From: Acanthochlamys bracteata
Taxonomy: Eukaryota > Streptophyta > Magnoliopsida > Pandanales > Velloziaceae
Direction of reading: 5' to 3'
NCBI GenBank assembly: GCA_019914995.1
Contig: CM034131.1
Location: forward strand, 10,634,501 to 10,698,500
Length of the DNA: 64,000 nt
Made by a program: the position numbers and the translations under genes. The number at the start of each line of letters is the position of its first letter. Within the stretch, counting starts at the first letter, position 1. The notes beneath the pieces are model-generated. The model ran no database searches. It was not told the origin of the DNA and worked only from the letters and a program-made list of their open reading frames with translations. Positions 23,201 through 34,121 of the stretch are shown piece after piece.

Positions 23201-25125
23201 ACATTCTCCAGGGACTATTTTGGTTTGTTAAATGACATATAAAAAGTATCAGTAACATTTACGGGAAGATTAAAAGAACTGGATGGTTATTTGTACCTTT
23301 CTTGCCCTCGCCATGACCTTTAGCCATTGCGAGAAGTTCGTTTCTGTTTTTCCCACTTACACGAGACATATCCTATAAGGATACAAACCTGATGTTCTAT
23401 CATTTAAAAAGATGCAAACTTTCTTAAAATTATCTTTAAGGAAAAGATATAAAGTAATACCGGAAGTGGGTAGCAGGGTGAATTCATGTATATAACAGCA
23501 TAATGGTCAATATATTGTGATCAACTCTTTGTACCAACATGCTCAGCAACTTCAGCCCAGTTCCCCAGACCGTACATTTCAATGCCCTGCATGAAAATAG
23601 AAGTTTGACAATTAAACTTGGTAGTACACTGTAAAGACATAAGTCCTAACATCTGAAAACAGTAAAATGAAATGCAAAGTCTACCATTCTCCAGACATAA
23701 TAATAGGAACTTTTCAAGTACCTCCAAGAGAAGCATTTCCTCATCTGCATTCCAATCTGGACAAAGAAGTGGAAATGACAGATTGTCCTGTTAAATAAAA
23801 TGTTCAATTAGCTTCAAAACAAGACAGGAATTTCATGAAAATTTTAAAAAAATAATCCTGCAGTAAAACTGTCAATATTCATTCCAACATAGAACAAGCT
23901 TATGCAAGACAGACAAAATTCAAAAGTCCTACAACAAACTAGATACTGCTAACAAAAATAAAACGTCTTTGTCAAATCACAACGGAAATGCATAATTTAT
24001 GGCTCAAGTTCCAGATTGCAGATGAGATGCTCCTAGTACTACTCTGCAGGATTATGAAATGAAAAAGTAGAAGGTTCACTAGATCAGAACATCTAGACAG
24101 TCTTGAATTAGTAAAACAGAAGTGGAGTCCCAACAGACTTGATTAGGAGTTTGTAATGCTGCAATCAAATTGCAGGAATTTTGTGATGCATGCTTTTCGG
24201 GTCTTGGCTTCAAAGAAGTATCACTATGAAGATCTCAAGGATCAAAGGGACCGTACTGACCATAACCCTATAAGGATGGTTACTCTTGTGTGGAGTAACC
24301 TCCACACCAACAGAGAAGCACTCCACGCAAAGATCAAAATCTGGGCACTTTGTGCATTTTATACGAATTTTTCCCGATATATCCTTATTGCAATAATTGC
24401 AGTGGTACAAAGCCTTTTTCCCATCGGTTGCTCCTGGACCTATTGCAACATTACAAATGCTATTAGCAAAGCAAGTTCTCCAAGAATCTCTTTACGACTG
24501 AGACTTGCTCATATTGAGCAAGCAGCACAGCTGAATAGCTAACTTTGGCTAATAGGAATGAGCAGGAAGAGAAAACAGAGAAAGTAAAAGCAAGGACCTG
24601 CGTACACACTTCAAAGAAAATGCAACAGACAGTGTATGTGCAGCACACCTGTAGTTATGCCTTCTGAAGCCTCTCCTGAAGATGCAGCTCGCCTTCGCTT
24701 TGATCTGCCAAAACAAACAATACAAATTCAGCTTCAGATAAAACAAAGCTGCAAACATGCAAAAACAAGAGCTTAGAGAGATGTATTCTACATCCACGGA
24801 TTGAAGCAAGTGACATGATAGTGACAAAAGAACTAATTTAGGAGTCCATCACATGCATGAAGAAGCAGGCAATCTGCATGACAATATAACCAAGTGCAAA
24901 ACCCAAACTTGAAGAACCCTGAACATTTCTGCTCTAAATTCAGCTTCTAAAGTCACAAGTCCCACAGTTTCGAACCTATAACAATTTAGAGGAACGTGAA
25001 ACTGATCATCAAGCAATTGCAACGAAAGGCAGATGAACTACTGAAACAAAGAAAAAGCAATGAATTCTCAACCTCTGGTTGGCGTCTTCGTCGGCGGAGT
25101 TGGATACTCCGCGGGAACGCCCCAT
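20288..25125 (-). CDS. ADA2: Transcriptional adaptor ADA2, with an in-frame TGA in the SANT domain
   Basis: ADA2 couples the GCN5 acetyltransferase to activators in SAGA-type complexes in the nucleus. Thirteen exons keep phase: 25125-25073, 24704-24649, 24439-24261, 23787-23722, 23586-23461, 23372-23297, 23131-23068, 22983-22922, 22775-22695, 22350-22131, 21617-21407, 21245-20901, 20494-20288; 582 codons including the final stop. Domains: ZZ zinc finger (about 47-92, YHCNYCNKDISGKIRIKC), SANT/Myb (about 102-155, CPDWNADEEMLLLEGIEMYG), central ADA2 region (LDERRRRKGFILERNLL, EERKIRRRIQELQ) and a C-terminal SWIRM domain. Codon 140 is TGA (23523-23521), between GTKS and SQYIDHY, where the family has a sense codon. 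All eight downstream exons remain open with good splice sites. It is therefore either very recently inactivated or carries a sequence error. If the stop is real, the product is a 139-residue ZZ protein with half a SANT domain. Confidence 0.9.
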
Positions 25126-27649
25126 GGTGGTCGGAAAAATTGGATCACCGGAACCCTAATCTCGATTAAGTTTCATTATCGAAACAAATGGGAACGGTTT
25201 CAATCGAATCGAATCGAACGCGGGTCTAAATTTGGCACGTTTTACTTTTGCAGAATCGGTCCTTTTAACATAAAAGGATCGGATGTTTCCGGGTTTTGGG
25301 TTGCGGATACTGATCATTGGTTTTTCATATTTAATTCAGCCATTAGGGATTTTCTCCAAAAAGTCAAGTTCTCTCCTGCCTCTCTCCCCGTCTCCTTCCC
25401 TCCTCCGTTGCGCAAAATCGAAACAATCGAAACAATGTCGCCCTCCTCCGCCTCTGCTCCAGACTCTCAATCCTTCGCCGGCGGTTTATATTGTGCTTGT
25501 AAATTGCTTTTCTGGGCGGTTGATTTCTCTCTCCCTCGTTCTCTCGCCGGAAACACGACGAATTTCATTTAGAAACCCTAGAATTTCATTCGCAAGGGTG
25601 AATGGATTTCAGGTACGCTAATTTCTTATTTCATTTTGGAAATTGGAATTACTGTTTTTCGTTTTTAATCCAGCAATCTGGCCGGAATTTGAAGAATTTC
25701 CATATATCTTGTTCAATTGTTAGTCGGAATTGTAGTTAATTTGTGGTGCCAATGAAATAATCCCTATTGACGGGGAGACTGGAATGTAAAGCTACTTCTG
25801 CTCTCTTGTTCTACGTGTGTGATTAGTTCTGTTATCCAGTTGCGGAGCTCCGGTCAAAAGGGTTGTTTGAGATTTGGCATAGAGAAATTCACTTTTAGTT
25901 TTGGAATTTATTGCAGAGCTCTTCTTTTTTCTTGATTCTTTGGATAATAGTGGAATTTCTTAGCTTTTGAATTTGTCTAGACAACTGGTGGCATTTGTAA
26001 TGTATATTTACCTGGTTTTCAAGTTAATAGCTGCTGATTTGAGTTACTGAAGTAGTTGGTGGTCTAATCAGTTGATGTTTTTGTATGTTTGCATTTCCTG
26101 GAACATTCCTTTGAATTAATTACAGGACAGATTGATGATTCTATTAAATTCACTTGTTTGGAGATAACTACTAGATGATATATAGATTTTCTATGTCACA
26201 ACACAGTGAAGTTCTTTGGCTACAATTTTCTACTTCATAAAACAGAGAAGTCAGCTCTTTTTCAATCATTAGGAATTAAAATTTGTAGTCTTTAGGAATA
26301 ATTCCCTGCCTACTAGTAAACCTAGTTAAGTGGTTGCTAGTGCATGATGGGCTCTGACAACTAGGGAATTTGACTTGTTTCCAGAATATGATGGACTCTC
26401 GCATAAAGAGAAGCTATGAAGGCTTCCAAGCTTTGATAATAGTACCATTTTTATACTACAACATATTAGTCGTGTTGCCAAGCTTTGAAGATCAAGTAAA
26501 TATATTGAGAAGTTAAGTTATTGTGTTCTAGTGTTTAACATATTATGCTAAATGTTTTCTGTAGGGAAAAAAGTGGTGTAATCTGGTGCTTAACTATATG
26601 TCAAATTTTGTACTGTAAATAATTAATTTAATCTATTAAATTATATTTAACATTAATTAAAAATGAAATTAATATAAAAAATATCTAAGTTATATTAATA
26701 AATTTAATCTAAGGTTATATTAATAAAAATATTTTAAATAAGATTAGATTAATATAATTCAAAAGGATATTTCAGTTTTTTATAAAAAAATTACCTTCAT
26801 TTTCACTCATATTATTTTCTATCCAAACAAGGTTAAGTCTTTAATCTTACTAATATACCCAAACACGGTAACATTAAATATCACCAGCTTAGTTTGTCTC
26901 CAGTCATGTGAGCTCTGAATTTGAGGATATTATATTACTGCAATCCATTACAGATGTAAAGGTTTAAACTTGGCATCTCTGTTCCTTTCTTGAGATTTCT
27001 TGCAACAAGCTCTATTCTTCTTTTAGGATGAGCCTTAGGCGCTGTAGTAGTTGTTAATTGTTGTAAGCTGTTCTCTTCTTGTGCATGATTTTTGTTGCAT
27101 ATGATTTGGTGTGTATACTTGCGTGTCAATTCTTGAACTTTTGTTTTTCATTTCCTTGTAAGCCTCTTTGTTAGACCTTACAGCTGCGTTTAGAAGGTTT
27201 TGAGGATTTGTTAACAACATGATGAGTCTTTAAACTTCTCAGCTGTGAGGATCAAGCAAGATTCAGTAATGGTTTCATGTTGCTTCTTGATGGAAGTGAC
27301 TACCGTAACAGTATAACTCCTTTTTGTTTTTGTTATGCAGTCTAAATGTCATTAAGGTAGTTACAACGCATCTGAACCTTCTTCTGTATGCTTGTAGAGT
27401 ACTAGAGCTATCCTAAGTTGATTAAGAGCAATGCTTGAATTTGTTTATATTTCTATATGGATGGAGGATAGTTTCCCCATTCTCTTCTAATAATATGGTT
27501 TGAAGTTTGAATGAACGAAAAGGACAAACCTGTGGAAAGCAGTCATGATTAAAGTTAGTGAAGGCTGATTAATTTTTATGATAAGTCGAAAATGGATACT
27601 TTGCTACCTCAAGTAAATGTCAGATTTTGTAATCATTTTTCCATGATAG
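25126..27649. other. ADA2 promoter and 5'-UTR/intron-like DNA upstream of the RRP42 remnant
   Basis: Positions 25126-25430 are the head-to-head side of ADA2. From 25340 to 25615 there is CT-rich, leader-like plus-strand sequence ending in ATGGATTTCAG|GTACGC, a convincing splice donor at 25613/25614. The following 2 kb is intron-like and T-rich. I searched it for RRP42 N-terminal exons (the conserved LRTDGR region and the GGRGGEELS region) and saw none. An AT-rich repeat relative lies at about 26580-26885. Confidence 0.5.
26580..26885. repeat. AT-rich repeat, relative of the 9.4-10.0 kb element
   Basis: Shares the order TTATATTAATAAA..., AAAAGGATATTT, a TTTTTTATAAAAAAATTA core, CTCAT, and CTATC(C/T)AAACA with 9780-9960. 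Its outer limits are unclear. It is non-coding. Confidence 0.45.
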
Positions 27650-28261
27650 GTTGCGTTGAGTAATACTGGCATCCCGAAGGTGAATGTCAAGCTAGGTACC
27701 TCTCCAGATGAGCAACCAGAGGTGGATGTCAATGATGAAGATTTTTTACAGTTTGACACCTCTGGTGTTCCCGTTATTATTACCCCTACTAAGGTAAAAT
27801 TTTCTTGTCATTTCTTCATAAGTAATAGCTTGTGCCTTGGGCAGTATGTAATTAGAATTAGAACCAAAATTTGTGGTCATGCATGGGACAATCAGAATGA
27901 TAGGTTCCTGTTTATATTGCTTTCTTTCTTTTCCAAGGAACAACTGCAATATGGCTTTCATATATTTCAGGTTGGCCATCATTATATTGTGGATGCAACT
28001 TTGGAAGAGGAATCTCAAATGAGCTCGGCTGTCTCTGTTTCAGTTAACAGGCACGGTCATATTTGCGGGGTGACCAAGCGGGGAGGTGCAGGCTTGGACC
28101 CAAGTGTCATATTCGACATGATTTCGGTCGCCAAACATGTGAGCGAGAACTTTATTTCTGTACTGGATTCTGAAATTGCTGCTTCTGAAGTATCTGAAAG
28201 AGTAAATATTCGTTTGAATTTTCAGCACTATAATACAGCAATTTCTCTGCTTCAGAATTAA
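27650..28261 (+). pseudogene. RRP42: Exosome component RRP42, last two exons only
   Basis: Exon 27650-27793 encodes VALSNTGIPKVNVKL, DEQPEVDVNDEDFLQFD and SGVPVIITPTK. Exon 27971-28261 encodes VGHHYIVDATLEEESQMSSA, VNRHGHICGVTKRGGAGLDP and SVIFDMISVAKHVSE. These are the C-terminal RNase PH-fold blocks of plant RRP42, a subunit of the RNA exosome ring. The intron between them keeps a GT donor and TTTCAG acceptor, so this is a genomic remnant and not a retrocopy. The N-terminal half of the protein (about 160-170 residues by my memory of Arabidopsis RRP42) is missing. After the usual end near DSEIAASE the frame runs on for about 20 residues (VSERVNIRLNF...). Joining the upstream donor at 25613 to this exon would shift frame into a stop. 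A functional full-length gene is unlikely here. Confidence 0.82.
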
Positions 28262-28615
28262 TCTATTGCAAAATAGTTTGTGGTTTTTTAATAAGTTATA
28301 TGTTCTCTGTTTAGAAAGAGGACACTTCTATACTCTTGAACTACTTCCTTTGCTAACAATAGATGAGTTCAGGAACCATTGTCTGTCTACAAGTGTGTTT
28401 AATAAGGAACATCTAAGTACATACAGTCAATACCTTTCATACAATACATACCAATGTACACAGTTACATACATCTGATTATGATGAGAACTTACGACCAA
28501 AGCCTAAAAGATAATGTAGTAGCTTATTAATTATTAATTTAAAATCAACTAGTGATTAATAATCCGGGAAAGGAATGCTGAGGGATGGCACAAAGGAGGA
28601 TGGCACAAAGGACAG
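28262..28615. other. RRP42 3' flank, source-like copy of the 52.5 kb duplicate
   Basis: Non-coding sequence after the RRP42 stop. It matches 52510-52790 closely (blocks TAGTTTGTGG, TTAATAAGTTATATGTT, GATGAGTTCAGGAACCATTG, ACTTACGACCAAAGCC). A 15-bp direct repeat of GGATGGCACAAAGGA type lies at 28583-28612. Confidence 0.6.
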
Positions 28616-28709
28616 TTGTCCTTAATTGCTAATAGATTTTTGTTGCAGGAATGGATCCCTACCTTCAAACCTGCTGCCCTGATAAACTTGGAATGAGATT
28701 AGAAGGCCG
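28616..28709 (+). pseudogene. Captured fragment of the BAH-agenet gene (intron 4 end plus start of exon 5)
   Basis: Positions 28616-28709 reproduce 18184-18278 of the neighbouring gene: the last 33 or so intron bases including TTTTTGTTGCAG, then exon 5 from the GA(A/G)TGGAT codons to GAAGGCCG. One C is missing from the CTGCCCCTGAT run, which would shift the frame, and homology stops abruptly at both ends. Intron sequence in the copy shows transfer as genomic DNA. Confidence 0.88.
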
Positions 28710-29017
28710 TAACTCACACATACAGATAGCTAAAGATGATCATCGTTGAGTAAGATAATCGGGAAAAGAACTACCCGCTAGGATGACAGATCCGAGTCCC
28801 TCCATCGAGAGGGGATCTTGGCTGTGGATATTTAGAAAGAACATCAAGCAAATCTTCGACACTCTGGTTCGCATTATTGTCGTGCTCATCGCGACAGGTT
28901 GGATGATGTCATCGAAGTAGATGGTTTCCAGGCTTTGTCAGTCCTTGAGAAACTTTGGCACGAAGCCGCTGATCCACGAGACTAAAGGAGAGGAAGTTAA
29001 CAGGTCAGCTAGGTCAT
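28710..29017. other. Unassigned accessory sequence
   Basis: This stretch has moderate GC content and exon-like texture. A plus-strand frame from 28782 reads MTDPSPSIERGSWLWIFRKN before a stop at 28918, and another frame gives DRLDDVIEVDGFQALSVLEK. Neither is long enough for me to identify. It may hold further gene scraps. Confidence 0.3.
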
Positions 29018-29390
29018 AGGGGCCGTTTGGATGAGTTGAAAAGTTTTAACTTTTTTGCAAAAGTTAACTTTTTTGACTTTTTTTTGAAAAAAGTAGCTGT
29101 TAACTTTTTGTGAAAAAGGAACTGTGTTTAGATAAAATTAATTTTTTTGAAAAAAAAAATTGAAAAGAGTGTTTGATAAAAAAACTGAAAGTTAAAAACA
29201 AGTATAAAAAGACTTAAATATCCTTTATAAGATAATAGTTGATATATATATATATACATTTTAATTATATCTCGTTTATAATACTAATATAAACTTTATA
29301 AATATTTATAATATTGTTTTTAAAATTAATAATTAATTTATAAATATATTTTAAAGCTAATTTAAAAGATATAACTATATGGTGCGCGAT

Positions 29391-29440
29391 ATGCGCACAC
29401 AATCTACTGTGCGCGCACATCGCGCACATCAAAGCTAGAG
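29391..29440. repeat. GC-rich hairpin made of alternating GCGC/CACA
   Basis: GGTGCGCGATATGCGCACA is followed after a short loop by TGTGCGCGCACATCGCGCAC, an imperfect inverted repeat in otherwise AT-rich DNA, just outside the left arm of the larger inverted repeat. Confidence 0.6.
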
Positions 29441-29470
29441 CGTCCGATCAAAATTGGATGCTCCAGATTC

Positions 29471-29912
29471 AACCAAAATTTTCTACTTTACGGAAATACT
29501 GTATAAAGGCACGTTCGTAAATTCGCTTGCTCTTACACAGTTCTTCATTCCTCCGCTTCTCTACTTCGTTCCTTTTCTCCCGAGCAACCCTCCGGCGAGC
29601 ATCGATATCCGATCGCTCCTCGCCGCAGTCTCTCCCGATTTGATCTTACTTTTCTTCTTCCTCTCCTGCAGCCTCTCCCAATCTGATTCGATCGCTCCTC
29701 GCCACCACCCTTTATGTCTCCATTCCTTCATCTATTCAGATCATTCGCTACTCGCCACACCGACGACAGAAATCCGCCATACTACGGGCATCAAACACCA
29801 GCTCAGGAGACTCCCCCTTCCGCCGCGGCGACCGATAGCGTGATCTAATCCCCTTCCTTGTTCGTTTCACCCGCTTGGCTGCCGTCGATCTGCTCGCACA
29901 CTCCTTATCGGC
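29471..29912 (+). repeat. Left arm of the 445-bp inverted repeat
   Basis: Runs from CCAAAATTTTCTACTTTACG to TCCTTATCGGC and is nearly identical to the complement of 32631-33077. It is CT-rich with several TCGCTCCTCGCC motifs, like a plant promoter or 5' UTR. A frame is open through both arms but contains Ser/Leu-rich low-complexity sequence, so I do not call a protein. Confidence 0.93.
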
Positions 29913-29994
29913 CGCCGCAAAATTTTGCAATCAATTCACTAAGGAGAACTACTATATTTACATGTAATCTAGCTAGGGTTATTGTGCCAATTAG

Positions 29995-30117
29995 TTGTTC
30001 ATATGTACTCTCCTCAATGGGCTCGATATTGCTCGCCAACTCGTCGATGAAATGCTATGCAATGATGCTATTTCTTGCAACTCGATGATTGATGGTTATG
30101 TACGGAGTGGTGAAATG
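29995..30117 (+). pseudogene. Pentatricopeptide-repeat (PPR) gene scrap
   Basis: The frame reads LNGLDIARQLVDEML, then CNDAISCNSMIDGYVRSGEM. This matches one PLS-type PPR motif, where the usual form is (A)R.LFDEM..RD..SWN.MI.GY..SG. A Cys stands where PPRs usually have Trp. Only about 1.2 repeats are present and the frame ends 20 codons later in non-PPR sequence. Real PPR proteins have many repeats and target organelle RNA, so this is a captured or decayed piece lying just inside the left inverted-repeat arm. Confidence 0.72.
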
Positions 30118-30180
30118 TTTTGTACTAGTGTTAGCTTTCTTATCTTCTTTGCTTTCATTGCTCTGTTTCTGTTTAGGTGA

Positions 30181-32630
30181 TTGTTTCTTTTCCCACTCAG
30201 CAAGACAGCAGAAACAGAAGTTGTTCAGGTGATTGATTCATTTCTGTTCAGGTGGTTAATTCTGAAAATAGTTATTTCTTGAAAACTAGGTGATTGATTC
30301 ATTTCTGTCTAGGGTATTTTGAATCCCGCATAATGCAACTCTCATTCTTTTTTTTTTATGCGCTATCTTTCGGTCTTGAATCATCCTTATTGATAATTTA
30401 CTAAGAGTTATTTTCCACTGTGAATGGAACTTAGAAAGCGTTTTTGATATTTGCCACTGATGCAGGTTACAATATGGTACCATCTAGAATTTGGAGCTGA
30501 AATCTTGTGAGATCTTAGTTATTATCTCTATCATTAATTTACAATTACATATTTGCTATCTTCACCCAGTTTATAGTCTCACTTATGATCTTTAGAACTA
30601 TATATGTTGGTATTTTTATTTTTAAATTTTTGATTGTTTCGTAATTGTTAGTGTTCTAAAAGCTAGTCTTATAATCTCGAAGTGACTTGATTATTAAATT
30701 TAATGATATCTCTATGCTTTGCAGACTGATTTAACAGGGGACGTGTTAGAAAGCCCTATCTTGGAAGCCTCTTGTTTTAAGTTGTGCACACATGAAGTTA
30801 AAATTACAGCTCAGGGCTTTGTGAATAGTATCATTGTTTCACTGAACATTCTTATTCCGAGGAGACAATTTTTAGGAAATTAGTAAATCAACTTCTTGTA
30901 AAGAGATTTTTACTATTAGGATTCTGTGGTTGTGGAACTAGGGATAGATGGATCCTCTAGACTCGTGATTGTTTTCATATTAGTATAAGACAAGTTTGTA
31001 TGGCCTTTTGTAATGAGAGTTATTCAAGATACTTGCAGCTCTTGGATTTGTGATCTGTATGCATTTTAAGTAAAAGCTTATGCATATCTAAATTCCCTTA
31101 TTGAGATTCACACATAGCTTCTTCATCTGTTGAAAAATTTATAGATTGTAAGGACTGAGAATGGTGCTTGAATGAGAAAAAATTGCCAAAATTTGTTAGT
31201 ACTCCTACATTATGGCAGTTTAGCCTTCTGGAAGCAAACATCATTGAAATGAAACAATTCTTGTACTCATTCATAACTGTGTCATTGTTGCAGCATGATG
31301 GAATCTACACAATAATAATTACGATCATATTGGTAAACAAGTTTTCATAACCACAATTTGGTATTAACATCAAATGAAATTATGAAAAGCTTTTACATTC
31401 TTGTTTCCCTGTCATACATATATCATTCGCATTATATTCCCATTACATTCAAATCTACATGAATTGACCTTTGGGTATTCAAATATTTCATGACTTTAAC
31501 AAACCATATGGCTTTCAAATCCACTATGTCTTGCCCCTGCACTCTCCTTCAGACTTCCTGATGGACTGACCTGCAACAAACAAATATTGTTAAATCACTA
31601 CAAATCATAACACAAGTATTTTTCTGTAAGCTAGTTCTGCATGTACTTCTTACTTCTTAGTACCTACATGCCCCTGCTCTCAACACTCTTTATTCTAACT
31701 TAGGAATAACAACAACCCAAGCATTCACCAGATAATTCACAAAACAGTGTTCAGGATCAGTAGACAAACACAACAGTTGACCATTTAATTTTCTATATGC
31801 TGACAAGGAAAATTAACAAGACAAAGCTAGGTAATCTTCCTTGTTAACTAAACAATGTATCAAGTATCTTTACCTTGAATGCCAATTCTAATATCATATT
31901 TCAGATTAATTTAAATATCAAGAAGTAGCAGCATTTCCTCCACAAGTAACTCTATACCATGCAGATAGTCATTAATATTTCAATAATGTCCTTTATGGCA
32001 ACACTATACCAGAAGCTTGCATACTTTTGACTTAATATTAAGTCAGTTATGAAACTCCGCAATTGTGCAACTAATGTTGCCAGCAGAGAACACATAATTC
32101 TTTGCTATAACTAAATAAATACCAAGAAGTAACAATGAGCCTTCATTAAAAGATAACAACTCACATGTATGTTGGTGAGCTCATACAAAGCATAGGCAGC
32201 AGATTGCTGATAACAACAATATTGCTTTACTCTAAACTTTTTGACCATGTTTGGCAAAAAAAGAAGGGAAAATGAGTTGTAGAATAAAACAGTGGGCAGA
32301 AAAAAATGGAAAAAAAGAAAACAAAATTCTTCATCCATCTGGAAACTCTAAGTCCCTTGTGACTCAAACAAACCCACCAGGTCTCATCTCCACGGCCGCC
32401 GCCATAGCTTCGATCACTGGAAACCTTCACTTCAACTCCTGCAATGGAAACCAAACCAAACTAAAGCCCACAAAACAAAACACAATGTCAGAAGCACGGC
32501 AATAACTCAAACGCAATAACAACAAATTCATCCTCATAAGATTAGCAGAAGAAAAAGAAGAAAAAATATGAACAAGAGAGTTGTAAACAACTATCTGGCA
32601 CAAGAACTTTTTCAGGTTCAGCAAATCGAC
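30181..32630. other. Spacer between the inverted-repeat arms
   Basis: About 2.4 kb of T-rich, intron-like DNA. It contains no frame that I recognise and no transposase-like motif. Minus-strand 32380-32440 has a short exon-like segment (a frame reading MAAAVEMRPGGFV, then stop), possibly another scrap. Confidence 0.4.
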
Positions 32631-33077
32631 GCCGATAAGGAGTGTGCGGGCAGATCGACGGCAGCCAAGCGGGTGAAACGAACAAGAAAGGGGATTAGAT
32701 CACGCTATCGGTCGCCGTGGCGGAAGGGGGAGTCTCCTGAGCTAGTGTTTGATGCCCGTAGTATGGCGGATTTCTGTCGTCGGCGTGGCGAGTAGCGAAC
32801 GATCTGAATAGATGAAGGAATGGAGACATAAAGGGTGGTGGCGAGGAGCGATCGAATCAGATCGGGAGAGGCTGCAGGCGAGGAAGAAGAAAAGAAAAGT
32901 AAGATCAAATCGGGAGAGACTGCGGCGAGGAGCGATCGGATACCGATGCTCGCCGGAGGGTTGCTCGGGAGAAGAGGAACGAAGTAGAGAAGCGGAGGAA
33001 TGAAGAACTGTGTAAGAGCAAGCGAATTTACGAACGTGCCCTTATACAGTATTTCCGTAAAGCAGAAAATTTGGCAA
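32631..33077 (-). repeat. Right arm of the 445-bp inverted repeat
   Basis: The complement of this segment follows 29471-29912 base by base apart from scattered substitutions and a small insertion in the TTTTCTTCTTCCTC run. The loop between arms is 2.7 kb. Transcription through both arms would give a long double-stranded RNA. Confidence 0.93.
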
Positions 33078-34121
33078 CAATCATACATGCCTTCCTAAAT
33101 ATAGAAACTCTTTTAAGATATAAATCATTTCACAAAGATACAATATCTAAAATCCATTTCGAGCACAATACAACCAAGAACTAGCACTAAACTACCAAAA
33201 AGTTCTTAAACTAAGAGGTCAGTATGATGATTATCTAAACAGAATTATTCTGTACAATTGCTATAGTTGTGCTAAGCTAATACCACTCATGGTGAGGAAG
33301 AAGGCATGCTACAAATTTGCCTATTACATGCTAGCAAAATAAGGGGGAAAGCATAAAAAAAACATAGTCTTGTGAAGCGCATATGCATGTCCAACTAAAA
33401 TGAAATTAAAAAGCTATCTTTATGTGTTTCCTACATTGGTAATCCAAGAAGGCCCAAACAATCAATGCCCAATCCACCTTAGTATGAGAAAGGAAGCATG
33501 TACCTTAGAAACTGTTCTTGTCCTTAAAACCTTTGGATCTTTGGTTATTATGCTTGCGCCACAAGAGTAGTGAACCTCCAGCACTTGCGACAGCGGAGGA
33601 ATACAAGCGAAGAAATGAACAACTCTCAAATGACAATCGACAATACATGGAAAAATTATTCTAACTTTAAAAAAGTACCAGGTACAAACACTTTGATGAA
33701 TAACATTTGAAACCTTTGCACTAAATCTAATTTTCTAACTCAGGAAGATTATTCTCCTGTCAGCACGCAATCTGCATAAGTAGAGACACAAAGTGGTTCA
33801 ACAAAATAGGAGGTAATAGAAATACCTCGATCACAAACACTATCCAACAAAACACAGAACTAAGTTTATGCAATATCTTAATAAGGAGTCCCGTTGCTAT
33901 CAACAGTAGAGTCACACTAAATTCTGACATCTAATTCGCCTCTTGGATACCATAGGGAATTCAAAATTACAGCTATGATACATACAACTATGTCATAGTC
34001 AGAGGGCACAATATTGTTAAAAAAATTTCTACTTATAATTCCCTTTGATTCCTACAATAAAACTTCTCAAATTTTTTGAAGTATCTTTTCATGTAAAATC
34101 CCATTCAAGATGTTAGTTACC
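33078..34121. other. Accessory spacer before the PRPP synthetase fragment
   Basis: AT-rich sequence with one exon-like minus-strand patch at 33500-33610 (frame with SSAVASAGGSLLLWRKHNN). I cannot assign it; no second PRPP synthetase exon is visible here. Confidence 0.35.

Noticed and set aside
23521-23523. A tiny intron removing the ADA2 TGA
   Set aside because: The only GT...AG pair around it is about 11 bases, far too short, and joining from that GT to the next exon breaks the frame.
28782-28919. Short membrane-like frame MTDPSPSIERG... in the accessory zone
   Set aside because: 46 codons, no recognised family, no splice context; kept only as a note in the unassigned segment.
29454-29843. 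129-codon plus-strand frame and its mirror in the right inverted-repeat arm
   Set aside because: The frame is Ser/Leu/Pro-rich from CT-rich DNA, starts outside the arm and matches no protein. Similarity of the two frames is explained by the DNA repeat.
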